Shown here: positions 16,891 through 28,500 of the stretch, one piece after another
Numbering within the stretch: position 1 is the first letter of the stretch
Layout: each line of letters starts with the position of its first letter
Assembly (NCBI RefSeq): GCF_019084545.1
Contig: NZ_JAHREP010000001.1
Coordinates: 1 to 64,000, forward strand
Length of the DNA: 64,000 nt
Origin: Marinobacterium ramblicola
GTDB taxonomy: Bacteria > Pseudomonadota > Gammaproteobacteria > Pseudomonadales > Balneatricaceae
Direction of reading: 5' to 3'
Notes under the pieces: model-generated
Told to the model about the DNA's origin: nothing
The model's database searches: none
Seen by the model: only the letters and a program-made list of their open reading frames with translations
Made by a program: the position numbers and the translations under genes

Positions 16891-19518
16891 GTGAAAACAA
16901 GAATGGCAACAGGATTTCCAGGGAGGAAAAACTTCAAGCCGCTGGCGTTGGTGGTAAGCGGGGTTTTCGTGTTAGGCCTCGCCGGCGGACGGGAGCTGCT
17001 GGCGGCCGAAGTGGTTCCTGCTACCGGCACGGTGCAGAATAATGCTCAAAACGAGATGGCGACAGACGAGCATCGTCTATTAATTACCGCACAACCTGGA
17101 GAGCTTCGGGCCACGCATCTGCAGGCCAACGGTCAGCGACTGTTCGTGACGCTGTCAGCCTCGGCTGACCTGGAACAGTGGCGCAATAAGGCCGATCAGT
17201 TGTTGGCCCGGCCCTCCATCTTTCACAAGGCGTATGTCCAGATCATTGGTGAACGTAACCACTTGGTGGTGGAGTTCATACGACCGGTTGATCTGATTGA
17301 TGAGACCGTGGCACTCAATGGCGATAACCGTTTGAGCTGGGAGCTGTTGCTGAGGGAGCGGCCTGTCGATGCGTCTATTCGCCTGCTCGATGAGGTGAAG
17401 GTCGAGAAGCGCGGAAACCTCTTCGATCTGTCCTTTGCAGGTCATTCGGAGATGGTGGTCGAAGTTTCCCTGGCGGAGCAGGGGCAGAAGCTGGTGGTCG
17501 AGCTTCCCGGTGTGCCCACTGGTGAGGTGAAACTGCCGGAGATGCCAGAGTTCCTGGGTGTGCCTGAGGTAACCCCGCTTTCCCGGGGCGGTTCCATGCT
17601 TACCTTTACGCCGAGTCGACCGGTCGATCTTCTCGATGCCCAGATAGGGTCTGTTCCGGAGAACGAAGCCAGTTACATCCATCTGATGCTGGTGCCGGAC
17701 TCACCGGTAGATGTGGTATTTACGCCTCCGAAAGCGATTGCGATGGCGAATCTTCGCTCAGGTTTTGGCCTGGATCTGAAAGCTGACGAGGCGGTGCAGG
17801 CTCAGGGGTATTACCTGACCTCGCCGGGAAGACTGGTGGTGGATTTTCCCGGCGTGCCCGCTGATGCAATAGAGGGTGTTGTTGGTGACTTTGCGGCTGA
17901 CCCCCATTTTATTCAGCGGGTTCGCTATGGCGCTACCGGGTTGGGCTCGGCGCGTGTGGAGTTTACCCTCGATCCCTCGTACGCCGAAGGTTTGGCGCGT
18001 AGTGTTACCCCGTTTCTTGATCGCTACGCCGGTGCGCTGACGGTCGCGATGCCCCAGGCGGCCATCCAGCCGCAGCAGGGCTTTCCTGATGATCTTAAAG
18101 GTATAGCTGGGTTCGATCGGGATACGCTACGCCATCAGCCGGCATTCGATTTTACCCGCCAGCCGGTTCTCAGTATCGGCTCGGTGACTCTGGACGAAGC
18201 ACACTACGCCACCGAAACCCCGATTCCGAAGGGTGAACGATTCAAGCTGCTGGATCTGGTGGATCAGTCGCTGGAACAGGATCCCACCTATCTGGCGGCG
18301 CGTGCCGAGTTCAGGGCGCGAAGCGAGGTGTTGCCTCAAGCCCAGGCGGATTACTTGCCTCAGGTCAGCTTCAGCTATCAATACTCCAGCAAGTACCAGA
18401 CGGTTAATGAATCCGGCTCTATCCCGGCCGGGAACTATGATGTGCCGGGATACAACCTGTCGTTGAATCTGACCCAGCCGGTCTATCGTCGCGCCAATCT
18501 GATTGCGATCGACCAGGCAGAGGTGGCTGTAGAGCAGGCCAAGCTGGCGCTGCTGGCGGCTGAGCAGGATCTGATCCTGCGGTTGACCAGCGCGTATCTG
18601 GATGTGTTGGCAGCCGGCGACGAGCGTGATCTGGCTCAGGCTGAGCACAACGCAGTAACCGCGCAGCTGGAGCAGGCGCAGATACGCTTCAACAGCGGCC
18701 TGCTCAGCCGAGCGGATTACAACGAGTCTCGCAGTCTTGAAGCGCTGACTCGCGCCCGAGCCATGAAGGCAGAGTTCAAGTACCAGGACGCACGTCTGGC
18801 TGTGAAAGAGATCGTCGGTCTGGAGGTGGAGAGTCTGCACGGGTTTAATGCCGATTTCCGGGCCGCACCGCCTTTCCCCGAGCGGGTAGACCGTTGGGTT
18901 GGGGCCGCTCTGGATCAGAACCTTGCGCTTCAGGCGCAGCGCCTGTCGACCACGATCGCGCAGAAAGAGGTCAGTCGTCGCAGCGCCGAGCACCTGCCCA
19001 CCGTCGATCTGTTCGTTTCGGCCGGGCAGCAGGTGTCGGAAAGCACCCTGTTCTCAGACTCGCGTCAGGATGTGAGCGATTATGAGATGGGGCTGAGACT
19101 GAACGTGCCGATCTACAGCGGGGGGCGTAGCTCCTCTCTGGTGCGTGAAGCGACCGCTCGACTGGATAAGACGCAGCAGGAGATGGAGCGGGAGTACCGC
19201 AAGACGGAGCGTATCGTGCGCTCGGCCTACTCCAGCCTGGTGTCGAGCACAGCGATGTTGAGCGCGCTGCGCGAGGGGGTATTGGCGCAGGAGATTCGCC
19301 TGGCGACCCGCCTCAAGGGGTTTGGGTCCGGGGTGGAAACCTCCGTCTCCGTGCTGGATGCCTATCAGAGCTACTACGCCGCTCGGCGCGACTTTATGCA
19401 GTCCCGTTACGAATACCTGAAAAACCGCCTCACACTGAAGCAGGCAGTAGGCTCCCTGGCCCGCAACGATGTCGCTGATATCGACATGATGCTGGAACCG
19501 GTCTTGGAAGCTAAGTAG
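16891..19518 (+). CDS. AMIN-like/TolC fusion outer-membrane protein
   Basis: An 875-aa protein about twice the usual TolC length. After a signal peptide (about residues 1-39, ending LLAA) come about 380 residues of beta-rich AMIN-like modules, recognisable by repeated phrases such as QKLVVELPGV and GRLVVDFPGV. From about residue 446 to the end there is a complete TolC/OEP domain, with LSLNLTQPVYR and LRLNVPIYSGG marking the two beta portions and long helical coiled-coil stretches between. AMIN domains bind peptidoglycan in secretin and amidase proteins, so the fusion may anchor the channel to the wall. The start is GTG 16891, with AAGGGG six bases upstream. It directly precedes the 9239-aa giant gene (29 bp gap), its presumed cargo. 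Confidence 0.85.
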   Translation: MKTRMATGFPGRKNFKPLALVVSGVFVLGLAGGRELLAAEVVPATGTVQNNAQNEMATDEHRLLITAQPGELRATHLQANGQRLFVTLSASADLEQWRNKADQLLARPSIFHKAYVQIIGERNHLVVEFIRPVDLIDETVALNGDNRLSWELLLRERPVDASIRLLDEVKVEKRGNLFDLSFAGHSEMVVEVSLAEQGQKLVVELPGVPTGEVKLPEMPEFLGVPEVTPLSRGGSMLTFTPSRPVDLLDAQIGSVPENEASYIHLMLVPDSPVDVVFTPPKAIAMANLRSGFGLDLKADEAVQAQGYYLTSPGRLVVDFPGVPADAIEGVVGDFAADPHFIQRVRYGATGLGSARVEFTLDPSYAEGLARSVTPFLDRYAGALTVAMPQAAIQPQQGFPDDLKGIAGFDRDTLRHQPAFDFTRQPVLSIGSVTLDEAHYATETPIPKGERFKLLDLVDQSLEQDPTYLAARAEFRARSEVLPQAQADYLPQVSFSYQYSSKYQTVNESGSIPAGNYDVPGYNLSLNLTQPVYRRANLIAIDQAEVAVEQAKLALLAAEQDLILRLTSAYLDVLAAGDERDLAQAEHNAVTAQLEQAQIRFNSGLLSRADYNESRSLEALTRARAMKAEFKYQDARLAVKEIVGLEVESLHGFNADFRAAPPFPERVDRWVGAALDQNLALQAQRLSTTIAQKEVSRRSAEHLPTVDLFVSAGQQVSESTLFSDSRQDVSDYEMGLRLNVPIYSGGRSSSLVREATARLDKTQQEMEREYRKTERIVRSAYSSLVSSTAMLSALREGVLAQEIRLATRLKGFGSGVETSVSVLDAYQSYYAARRDFMQSRYEYLKNRLTLKQAVGSLARNDVADIDMMLEPVLEAK

Positions 19519-19547
19519 CGATCTGACGTTATCGCACGGAGAATAGT

Positions 19548-22500
19548 ATGGGTAGTGCACCTAAGGGCTTTAGAAAAGGACGTTTGCGAGCACTGGCGCT
19601 GAAACAGTGGCAGGGCATGATGCGCAAGTCCTTGGAAACACAGGTTGTAGTGACGCAACGCACTCCGGCCAGTGTCATTGAGCCGATGGAGCCGCGCTAC
19701 CTGCTCTCTGGCGATCTGTTGATGGTGCCGCCTGAGCCGGAACAGCAGCCCCAGGAGTCGCTGATCGATCTCAGTCTTCAGGCTGAAAAGAGCTTGCAGA
19801 CTGAAGTGGCCGTGCAGAGCCCTGTCGAGGGAGAGGCTGTTGCGTCCGAAAAACAGATCGACCAGGTCATCTTCGTCGATCCCCGGGTCGAGGATTCCGA
19901 GGCGTTGATCCAGCGGGCGCTGTCCAACTCGGCTTTAGACGCCGGCCGGTATGAAGTGGTCTATCTCGACGCCGTGGGCGATGGCGTTGAACAGATCGCC
20001 CAGTGGCTGAGCCGTTATGACGAACTGGATGCGCTACACCTGATATCTCACGGCACTGAGGGGAAGATTACGCTCGGTGACAGCGTGCTTGATCTCGCAT
20101 CTCTTGATCAGTACCGAGACGAATTGACCTCCTGGGGCGCTGCCCTGTCGGAGCAGGGGGATATTCTGGTCTACGGCTGCTCGGTGGCAGCCGAAGGCGA
20201 AGCGCTGGTGCAGGCGCTGGCTGACCTGACCGGTGCCGATGTGGCCGCATCCGAGGATGTGACCGGTGCAGCCGCACTGGGCGGTGACTGGGACCTGGAA
20301 GTGCAGGCCGGGTTTATCGATGCCGCTATGCTGCTGGACGGTGGCTCGTGGCAGGGGCTGTTGGCCGACTTTACCTCCGATGCGACAAACCAGGATTTCA
20401 CCGGCACCGCCGATGATGACCGCTTCGTATTCAGCGATGACTGGGGCGTGGATACCGCTGGCAGCGCCGGTGGCAACGATACCCTCGATTTCTCTGCGGT
20501 AACCCGTGATCTGGTGTTTACCATCGATGGTGACAGCGTCACCGTCAGTTACGCCGATGGCGCCGAGACCGACAGCTTCACCCTTGATGCTACCGGTAGC
20601 ACCTACACCCTGATCGGCGGCTTGGGCAATGACGAGTACCGCTTGGCGGATGGCGCAAGCCTGCAGTCGGTAACCGATTCAGGCGGGGCGGACAAGGCGG
20701 TGTTCCTCAATGGCATCGCGCCTGTGACCCTTGTCCGTAATGGGGACCGCAGTACCACTGTCAGCAATCAGGGCAGCTACACGCTGTCCGATATCGAATC
20801 GCTGACCGGCCATATCTCGTTGGGTAACAGCATGGTGGCGGAGCTGACGCAGGGTTTTGGCAGTTGGAGCGATGTCGTCGGTGAACTGCTGAACGACTCT
20901 GTACTCTCGGCTCAACTGCCGCTGCTGGGACTCTCGGTCAGTGACCTGCTGGCCAAGGGCTTCAGCGAAACTCCGCTTAGCACGGCGGAGGGGGCGGCGA
21001 TCACCTTCCTGAACGATCTGCTGACCATCGGCAACGATACACTGTCAGGCCTGACCGATCTGGGTGCTCTGGCAGATGCTGTTGCCGTTGAGTTGAACGG
21101 TCTGGTCTCTGGCAATCTGTTCACTGTCGAGGCGGGTGTTCATGACTGGTCTGAGTTGCGACTGGATCTCTCCTTCGATGCGACCAAGACGCTGACGGCA
21201 ACGCCGGCGCTGGATGAAAGCCTGACCAATGACCTGGCTGACGCAGGTCTCGAGTTGACGGCGTTTTCAGCGGTTGATGTGGAGGCGCGTCTCGAGGGGG
21301 CGCTGTCGCTCGGCATCACACTGGATGATTTTACCACGCTGGACCCGGCCGATGCCGCCGACAGCGGCTTTATCCGGATGCAGCCATTTACCCTGGGAGT
21401 GACGGCCAGTGCCGACAGCCTGGATCTGAGCGTGGGGCTTAGCGATGCAGTGTTCGGTTCCGCTGCCAGCATTGGCGTGACCGAGGGTAGTCTGCTGTTG
21501 GAAGCCGAGGCCGGCTTCGTTATCGATCAAGCCTCGCTGGACAGCGAACAGCGGGCGTCTGTCGGCTCTGCTCTGACGCTGGACAGCTGGAGCAGTGGTT
21601 CGCTCAATGTGGAGCTGCCGCTGAGCGCGACGCTGGGCAGCTACGATCTCGCCTCTTTGGGTACCCCGCGTCTGGTGCTGGAGAGCGATCAGCTGTTCAC
21701 ATACCAGCAGGATATCCTGCTGGTTAACGTGCCCGACATCAGCTTTGATATCGAGCTTAGCCAGACGCTGGCCGATGACATTGTCTCGGCGCTGAACCGT
21801 CTGAAGGACAGCGGCGACTTTGTCCTCAACAACGACTTCTTCACTACGGTGCTGCCGGGCCTTGGTGCCTCACTGGTCGATCTGTTCTCGGTCGATGCCG
21901 GCAGCGAGAACACCCTGAGCCGTATCTTCGATCTGACGATCGCGGCGCAGGCCTACTTCGACACCACCACGCTGGGCAGCGGTAGCGACACCGCAACGGT
22001 GGGTGGTCTGGTGGATGCGCTGAACCAGTATCTGCTCTCTGCGGCGGCGATGCCGTTCGATCCCGCCCAGGCTGACTGGAGTGGGGCGATGCTGGCCTAC
22101 ACCGACTTCAGTGGCCTGGATCTGAGCGGTTTCGACTTCAGCGGTGCCGATCTGCGAGGCGCCAATTTCGTCGGTGCAGACCTGAGCGGTGCCAACTTCG
22201 CGGGCGCCAATCTCAGCGGTGCCGTTTTCAGCGATGCAACGGGCAAGGCGACTGCGCGAGGCGCCAACTTCAGCGCCGCGAGCCTGATCGAGGCGGTGCT
22301 CTCCGGGCTGGACCTGAGAGGCGCAATTTTCAGTGCGGCAGACCTGAGCGGTGCCGACTTGACCGCTGCGTCGCTGGTCGCCGCGAACTTCGCACGCTCT
22401 CTGGTGACCGGTAGCACACGGGTGCAGAACGCGATCCTCTCTGCAACCATCGATGAGTTGGAATCCGCGTCTGACTTTGCTGATCTGGTTAATCTTGCCG

Positions 22501-25500
22501 ATGGTGCTGCCGACCTGAGCGGTTTCGACCTCTCCGGTTTCGATCTGTCGGGTCTGGACCTGACCAGTGCCATCCTGACGGCAACCGATCTCAGTGGTGC
22601 CAATCTGCAGGGCAGTGACCTGCAGGGCGCCGATCTGGCCAATGCGGTGCTGTCCAAGGCGTTTATTTACGGTGCCCGGTTCGATGCGGCGCTTGGCGTG
22701 GCGGCGGACGCGCTGGCGTTTGCCGAGACTGTGGATACCTCGGATCTGAGCTCCAACGATCTGAGCACGGCACTTCGACTGCTGGTTCAGGGCACGAGCC
22801 TGGCAGGCTATGACCTCTCCGGTGCAGACCTGAGCGGTCTCGATTTTACCGGTATCGACCTCAGTGCCGCTTCGCTTGCCGGCAGTAACCTGAGCGGTGC
22901 TTCTCTGTCAGGTGCGATCCTCAGTGAAACCACCGACTTTACCGGGGCTTCGTTGGCTGGCATTACCGACCTGCCCGCAGCGCTCAAGGGCATTTTTGCC
23001 CGCGCTTCCCTTGCCGGTGTCGATCTCACCGGTACGGTACTGGATGGACTGAACCTGGCTGGTGCCGATCTGACCGGTGCGGTACTGACCGGCGCCTCGT
23101 TGGTGGGTGCAGACCTGCGTGCGGCGATTATCAACGACATTACCGCCGCGGGTGCCGATGCCGCGGCTATTCTGGATGCGGTCACTGCGGCACTCAGTGG
23201 CGCTCTGTACGACAGCCTTACCGCGATGAATCAGTCCTCCCGGGCTGCCTACGAAGCGGCGATGGCGCCGTTCGCGCTGGATGAGGTGTTTACCGAAGGG
23301 GCCTCCGGACCGCTGTTCGTCTTCCAGGGCGGACTCAGCTTCTCCGCCGATGGCATGGGGCTGCTGTTTAACCTGCAGGTCAATATCGACAAACAGGTGG
23401 CTCAGGATTTCACGCTCAACAATACCGATCTGCCGGTCGAGGCCGGCAACCTGGCACCGGAGTTCGAGTTTGCCGCGACGGCGGTGGCGCGTCTGGTTGC
23501 CGTGCTGAATACGGATCTGGGTGTCGATATGATCGCCAATGGCGGCAGTTTCGACACCGAGTCCTGGTTACGTCTGAACCGCCTGGACGCCGGTGCCCGT
23601 TTGGCGCTGACCGGGCTCGACGCCAGCCTCTCACTGGCTGGTATTGCCGAAGCCCATGTGCATGAAGGGGTGATCGACCTGCGCGCTGCCGCGCAGGTGA
23701 CGTTGACCGACCCGGATAATGCCGATGGCCTGAACCGCCTGACAGCGGGCGAGATTACAACTGCCGGCGGTCTTGCCGGACTGGCGGAGCTGACCACTAC
23801 ATCCAACCTGCGCGGCAGCCTGCTGTTGGATGCGGCAGGCGCCGGTTTCAGCCTCAACGATTTCGGCCTGCCCACGCTGATTTTCCGCGCACCGGAGCTG
23901 ATCACGCAGAACCCGGGATCCGGGGAGTGGGAGATTGCGACACCGGAGATGTATCTCGATGTACGCATCACCGAGACTCTGAAAAATTCGATTCTCGATC
24001 TGCTCGGCAGTATCGATGACACCGGCAACACTGCCCTGGACAACGCAGTACTCAACGGTAAGATCCCCGGGCTCGACAAGAGCGTCAACGAGTTGCTGGG
24101 CTTTGACGGCGACAGCAGCGATGCCGCCGTGGTCGATGTGTTCAAGCTTCAGGATGCGGCTGCCGCTTACCTGAACGATTTCAGTTACACCACCGAATTC
24201 CCGTCGTTGTCCGGGCTGGTCGAGGCGCTGAACCTGGCGCTGTCGCGTGATCTGAGTATTTCATTTACCACCAGCCAGATGGATTGGAGCGGGTTCGACC
24301 TGGCCGGGTTTGACTTCAGCAAGCTGGGTATCGATGCCCTGCGCAACTTTGACTTCAGCGGTGCCAACCTGGCTGGCGCGAACTTTAGTGGCCTGGATCT
24401 GTCCGGTGTGGACTTCAGCGGCGCCAATCTGGCAGGTGTCCTGTTTGACGGTGCCAGTCTGCTGCGCAAGGCGATCTTCGACGGCGCTAACCTGACCGGC
24501 ATCGACTGGAGCGGTATCGACCTGCGAGGCCTCGACCTTTCCGGTGTCGACCTCAGTGGTACCAATTTCAGCGGCTTCGATCTCTCACGCATCAATCTTC
24601 GCGGCGCTAATCTCAGCGGCGTGAATTTCAGCGGCGCCAACCTGCGCTGGGCCGACCTGATCGGTTCCAACCTGTCGGGAGCGGATCTCTCCTTCGCATT
24701 GGCGCTGGATGTGGACTGGTCCAGCTGGTTCAGTAGCGACCTGCGTTTCGATGCGCAGACCAATCTCACTGGCATGGTGGTGGGTGTCGACCTGCGCAGC
24801 CTGTTCGGTTCGCTGGCATCGGGCGTATCGCGCCTCGGTAGCGGACTGGATCTGTCTGGCTGGGCGAGCAAGGACTGGAGCGGCTGGGATCTCTCCGGTA
24901 TCGACTTCTCCGGAGTAGACCTGACCGGCTTTAACCTGTCCGGAACCAACCTGCGCGATGTACTGTTCAACGGCACTGTTCTGGATGGGGTCAATCTGTC
25001 CGGTGCCCTGGCACTGGATGTAGACTGGACCGGCGTCACCGGCACCCTGTCCGACATCAGCGGTCTGCTGTCACGGATCCTCTCCGGCTCTTTGCCGGGT
25101 GCCACCACCGGCTCCGCAACCACCTGGGGCAGCGGTATCGATCTGACCGGCTTCGACTTCTCCGGCTGGGATCTGAGCGATCTGGACTTCAGCGGCATCA
25201 CCCTAGGTGACCTCACGCTGAGCTGGTCGACCCTGAGCAACGTCGACTTCAGCGACGCGATCTTCGGTGCCGTGGACTGGACCGGTTCCAGCTGGTCCGG
25301 CGTGACCCTGCCCAGCGGCACGCTGTCCGGTATTTTCCGCAATGTGGACTTCGGCGACTTCAGTTTCAACAGCAATATTACCTGGTCGCTGAGCGGGGCC
25401 GATTTTGTCGGTATCGATCTGACCGGTGTCAGCGGCATCGGTGACTTCCTCACCAATATCAAGAGTGCCTGGAACAACGGCTCGACCCCGCTGGATTTTG

Positions 25501-28500
25501 GCTGGGTCGACTTCTCCGGTCTGGATCTGTCCGCGCTGACCGGTCTGAGTGCCGATCTGTTCCAGTTCGGCAGTTTCCGCGGTGCCGACTTCAGTGGTAT
25601 GAGCCTGCCGGATATCGGCTTGAACTGGGACTTCTCCGGTCTGGATCTCTCCCTGGGTAACTGGGATGGCCTTACCGTCGGTGGTGGCTACAAACTCAAC
25701 CTGGATGGTGCTCGTCTGCTAGGGGCCGCGCTGGATATCGGCGACTATATCGGCTCTGCGACAGGCGCTTTCTACGATGCGCTGACCAGTTTCGGTAGCG
25801 CGACCGCTGCATTCATTACCGGCCTAAATATGGATCAGGCGGTGCTGGACAACGTATTCGGTGAGCTGCTGGATGGTCCGCGTATCGCGATCAGTCCTAT
25901 TTTCGACACCAGCGGTAGCGAAGTCATCCTGGGCTTCAACCTGGTCAGCAATATCGATCAGCTGCTGAACTTTGGCTTCGATTTCTCCCTGGGCGATGTA
26001 CTGACGCTGTCTGCCGATGGATTGGGCCGCTTTGTACTGGCATTGGACCTGGATGCGGGTATCGCCGTGGCGACCCGCACAGGTTCTACCCCGGTCGGTG
26101 ATATTCCGCTGCCAGAGCCGGGCGACTCCGATATCTTCTTCAACCTGAACCGCTTCGATACCGGTGTGGCACTGGACCTGTTTAACATTCAGGCGATTCT
26201 GAGCGCCGCGGACTTTGCCGGCGCCGGGATCACCGATGGCGAGTTCAGCGTCAAAGTGGCGGCCAGTATCACCGCCGAGGACCCGGATAATGCTGATGGT
26301 AAAGGGCGTATCACCCTTAGCGATCTCAGTACGGCAGGGTTTGCTGGTGTATTCGACCTGACGCCGGCGATGTCGCTGGCCGGGCGTTTCGTACTGGGTG
26401 GCGATCTGGGCGGCTTCAACGTGAGCGACTGGGGCAACCCGGTCCTGACCGTCACTTCCAATATCGTCAACGGCACTTTCGTGCCCGAATACTTCTTCGA
26501 TGTCAGCATCGATTCCACCACTGTTCGGACCAACCTTGAAGATCTGTTTGCCAAGGTCTCGGCGGTTGGCGGTGCGCTGGATGGTTCCAGCTTCCTCGAT
26601 TCGGCATTGCCGTTCCTGGATTCCAGCCTCGGCGATATGCTCAAGAGCGATGACGGCCGAACGCTCGGCGATCTGCTCTCGTTCCAACGCGTGGAGCTGG
26701 ATGCTTCAGGTAATGAGGTCCGCACCAGCGTCCTTGACGACTACTATGCCAGCACCGGCGATCACACCTACAGCGGCCTGATCGATTGGCTGCGCGACTT
26801 CCTGGGCGCCACCGGCGTCTACTCCGATCTTGAACCGCTGCTGCCGAGCCAGTATGCGGAATCCGAGGTGGGGCCGTTCACCATCGGTGGCGGGCTGTTC
26901 CTGAACGATGTGGATGAGGTCCAGCACCTCAGTGTCGATGCGACGGCCACTGGCGGCAGCTACACGCTGAACTTCACCCAGGGCGGCGTGGATTACACCA
27001 CCGCTAATATCGCATTCGATGCCGATGCCGCCACGGTGGAGACAGCGTTGCGTGCGGCCCTGGGGCCGCTGTTTGCCGATCCTACCAACCTCACCGTGAC
27101 CGACCTGGGCAACGGCATCCTGGCGATCTCGTTCGCGGGGCAGTGGGCCGCGACCAACGTGTCCCAGCTGCGTGCCGATAGCACCAATCTGACCGGCGGA
27201 CAGGCGCGTGTAACTACCGCTCAGCAGGGCGCTAGCCGAGGACTTTCGCTGGATCTTGGACTGAATCTGGGCAAGATGCTGTCGTTACCGTTCAATCTGG
27301 GCGGCGGTCTGGAGGAGCTGGGCTTTGCGCTCAAGGGTGATGGCACCCTGGACCTGGATGCGCTGGTTGATCTGGATCTGTCATTCGGCTTGGCGTTCGA
27401 CAACCTGTCAGACCTTACCGCCGGCAGCAGCTACTTCTTCCAGGCCCGCGATATCTCGGCGCAGGTCGTGGCCGGCACCGACAGTTTCAATGCCGGCGTC
27501 TCCCTCGGTGTGCTGGATGCCGAGGTCGATAACGGCAGCGTCCACTTCGTCGCCGATGCCAGCGTCAACCTCAAGGACAGTGCCGCGGCCGATGCGGTCG
27601 GCCAACGTGTGTCGCTGGCGGACTTCGCGGCGGCCTCAAGCCTGTCGGATCTGATCGAAGCGGATGCCACGGTGTGGGCGGAAGCCAACTTCCCGCTCAA
27701 GGCTAACCTGTTCGGTGGTGACCTCACCAAGTTGACCGGCGGTCAGAATCCCAGCATTGAGGTGTACTGGGGCAGTGAAGCTCTGCCGATCGATGTGGCA
27801 CTGATCGCGGACACCGATCCAGTGATCGTGAAGAAAAACCTGACCAACCTGGCCAGCCTGTCCAATATGACGCCGGCGATGATGGTGCAGATGCTGGTCA
27901 ATATCGGTGACTTCCTGAATCAGTTCCGTGATTCAGAGGTGTTCCAGATCCCGATTCCGTTTACCGGGACCGATCTAGGTGATGCCTTCGACTTCGCCTA
28001 CGGCTGGACCCAGGTACTCAACGAGAAGCTTCAGGGCGTACTCAGCTTCGACCTGACCAGCGAGGAGATCGTCTCGCCGCGTCTGAGCGATGACGTAGCC
28101 TTCGATCTGGTGCTGCAGCGACCGGGCGATCTGGTACCGAGCCTGTACACCGTCACCTTGCTGCAGGCGGACACCGCTGGATTTACCCATATCAACGAGT
28201 TGGCCGATTACATCAGCGGCCGTATCGCCGACGCCACCAACGGTGCTCTGCAGCTGCAGGACAGCCTGCCGCGGTGGGTCAGCACTACCACACAAACTGA
28301 TACCACCAACACCGACACCAGCAGCGGCAGCAGCACCGCCGCGACCGGCACAGCGTCCAGCGTGAGCGAAGAGCAGGCCGGTGGCGAGCCGGTCAACGCC
28401 GAGCTGAAGGTCGATATCGGCACCGCCAGCGGTGATCTGCAGCTGTCGTACAAGGGTGGCAGTATACAGACCGTCTCCGTGACAGCGGCGATGAGCGATC

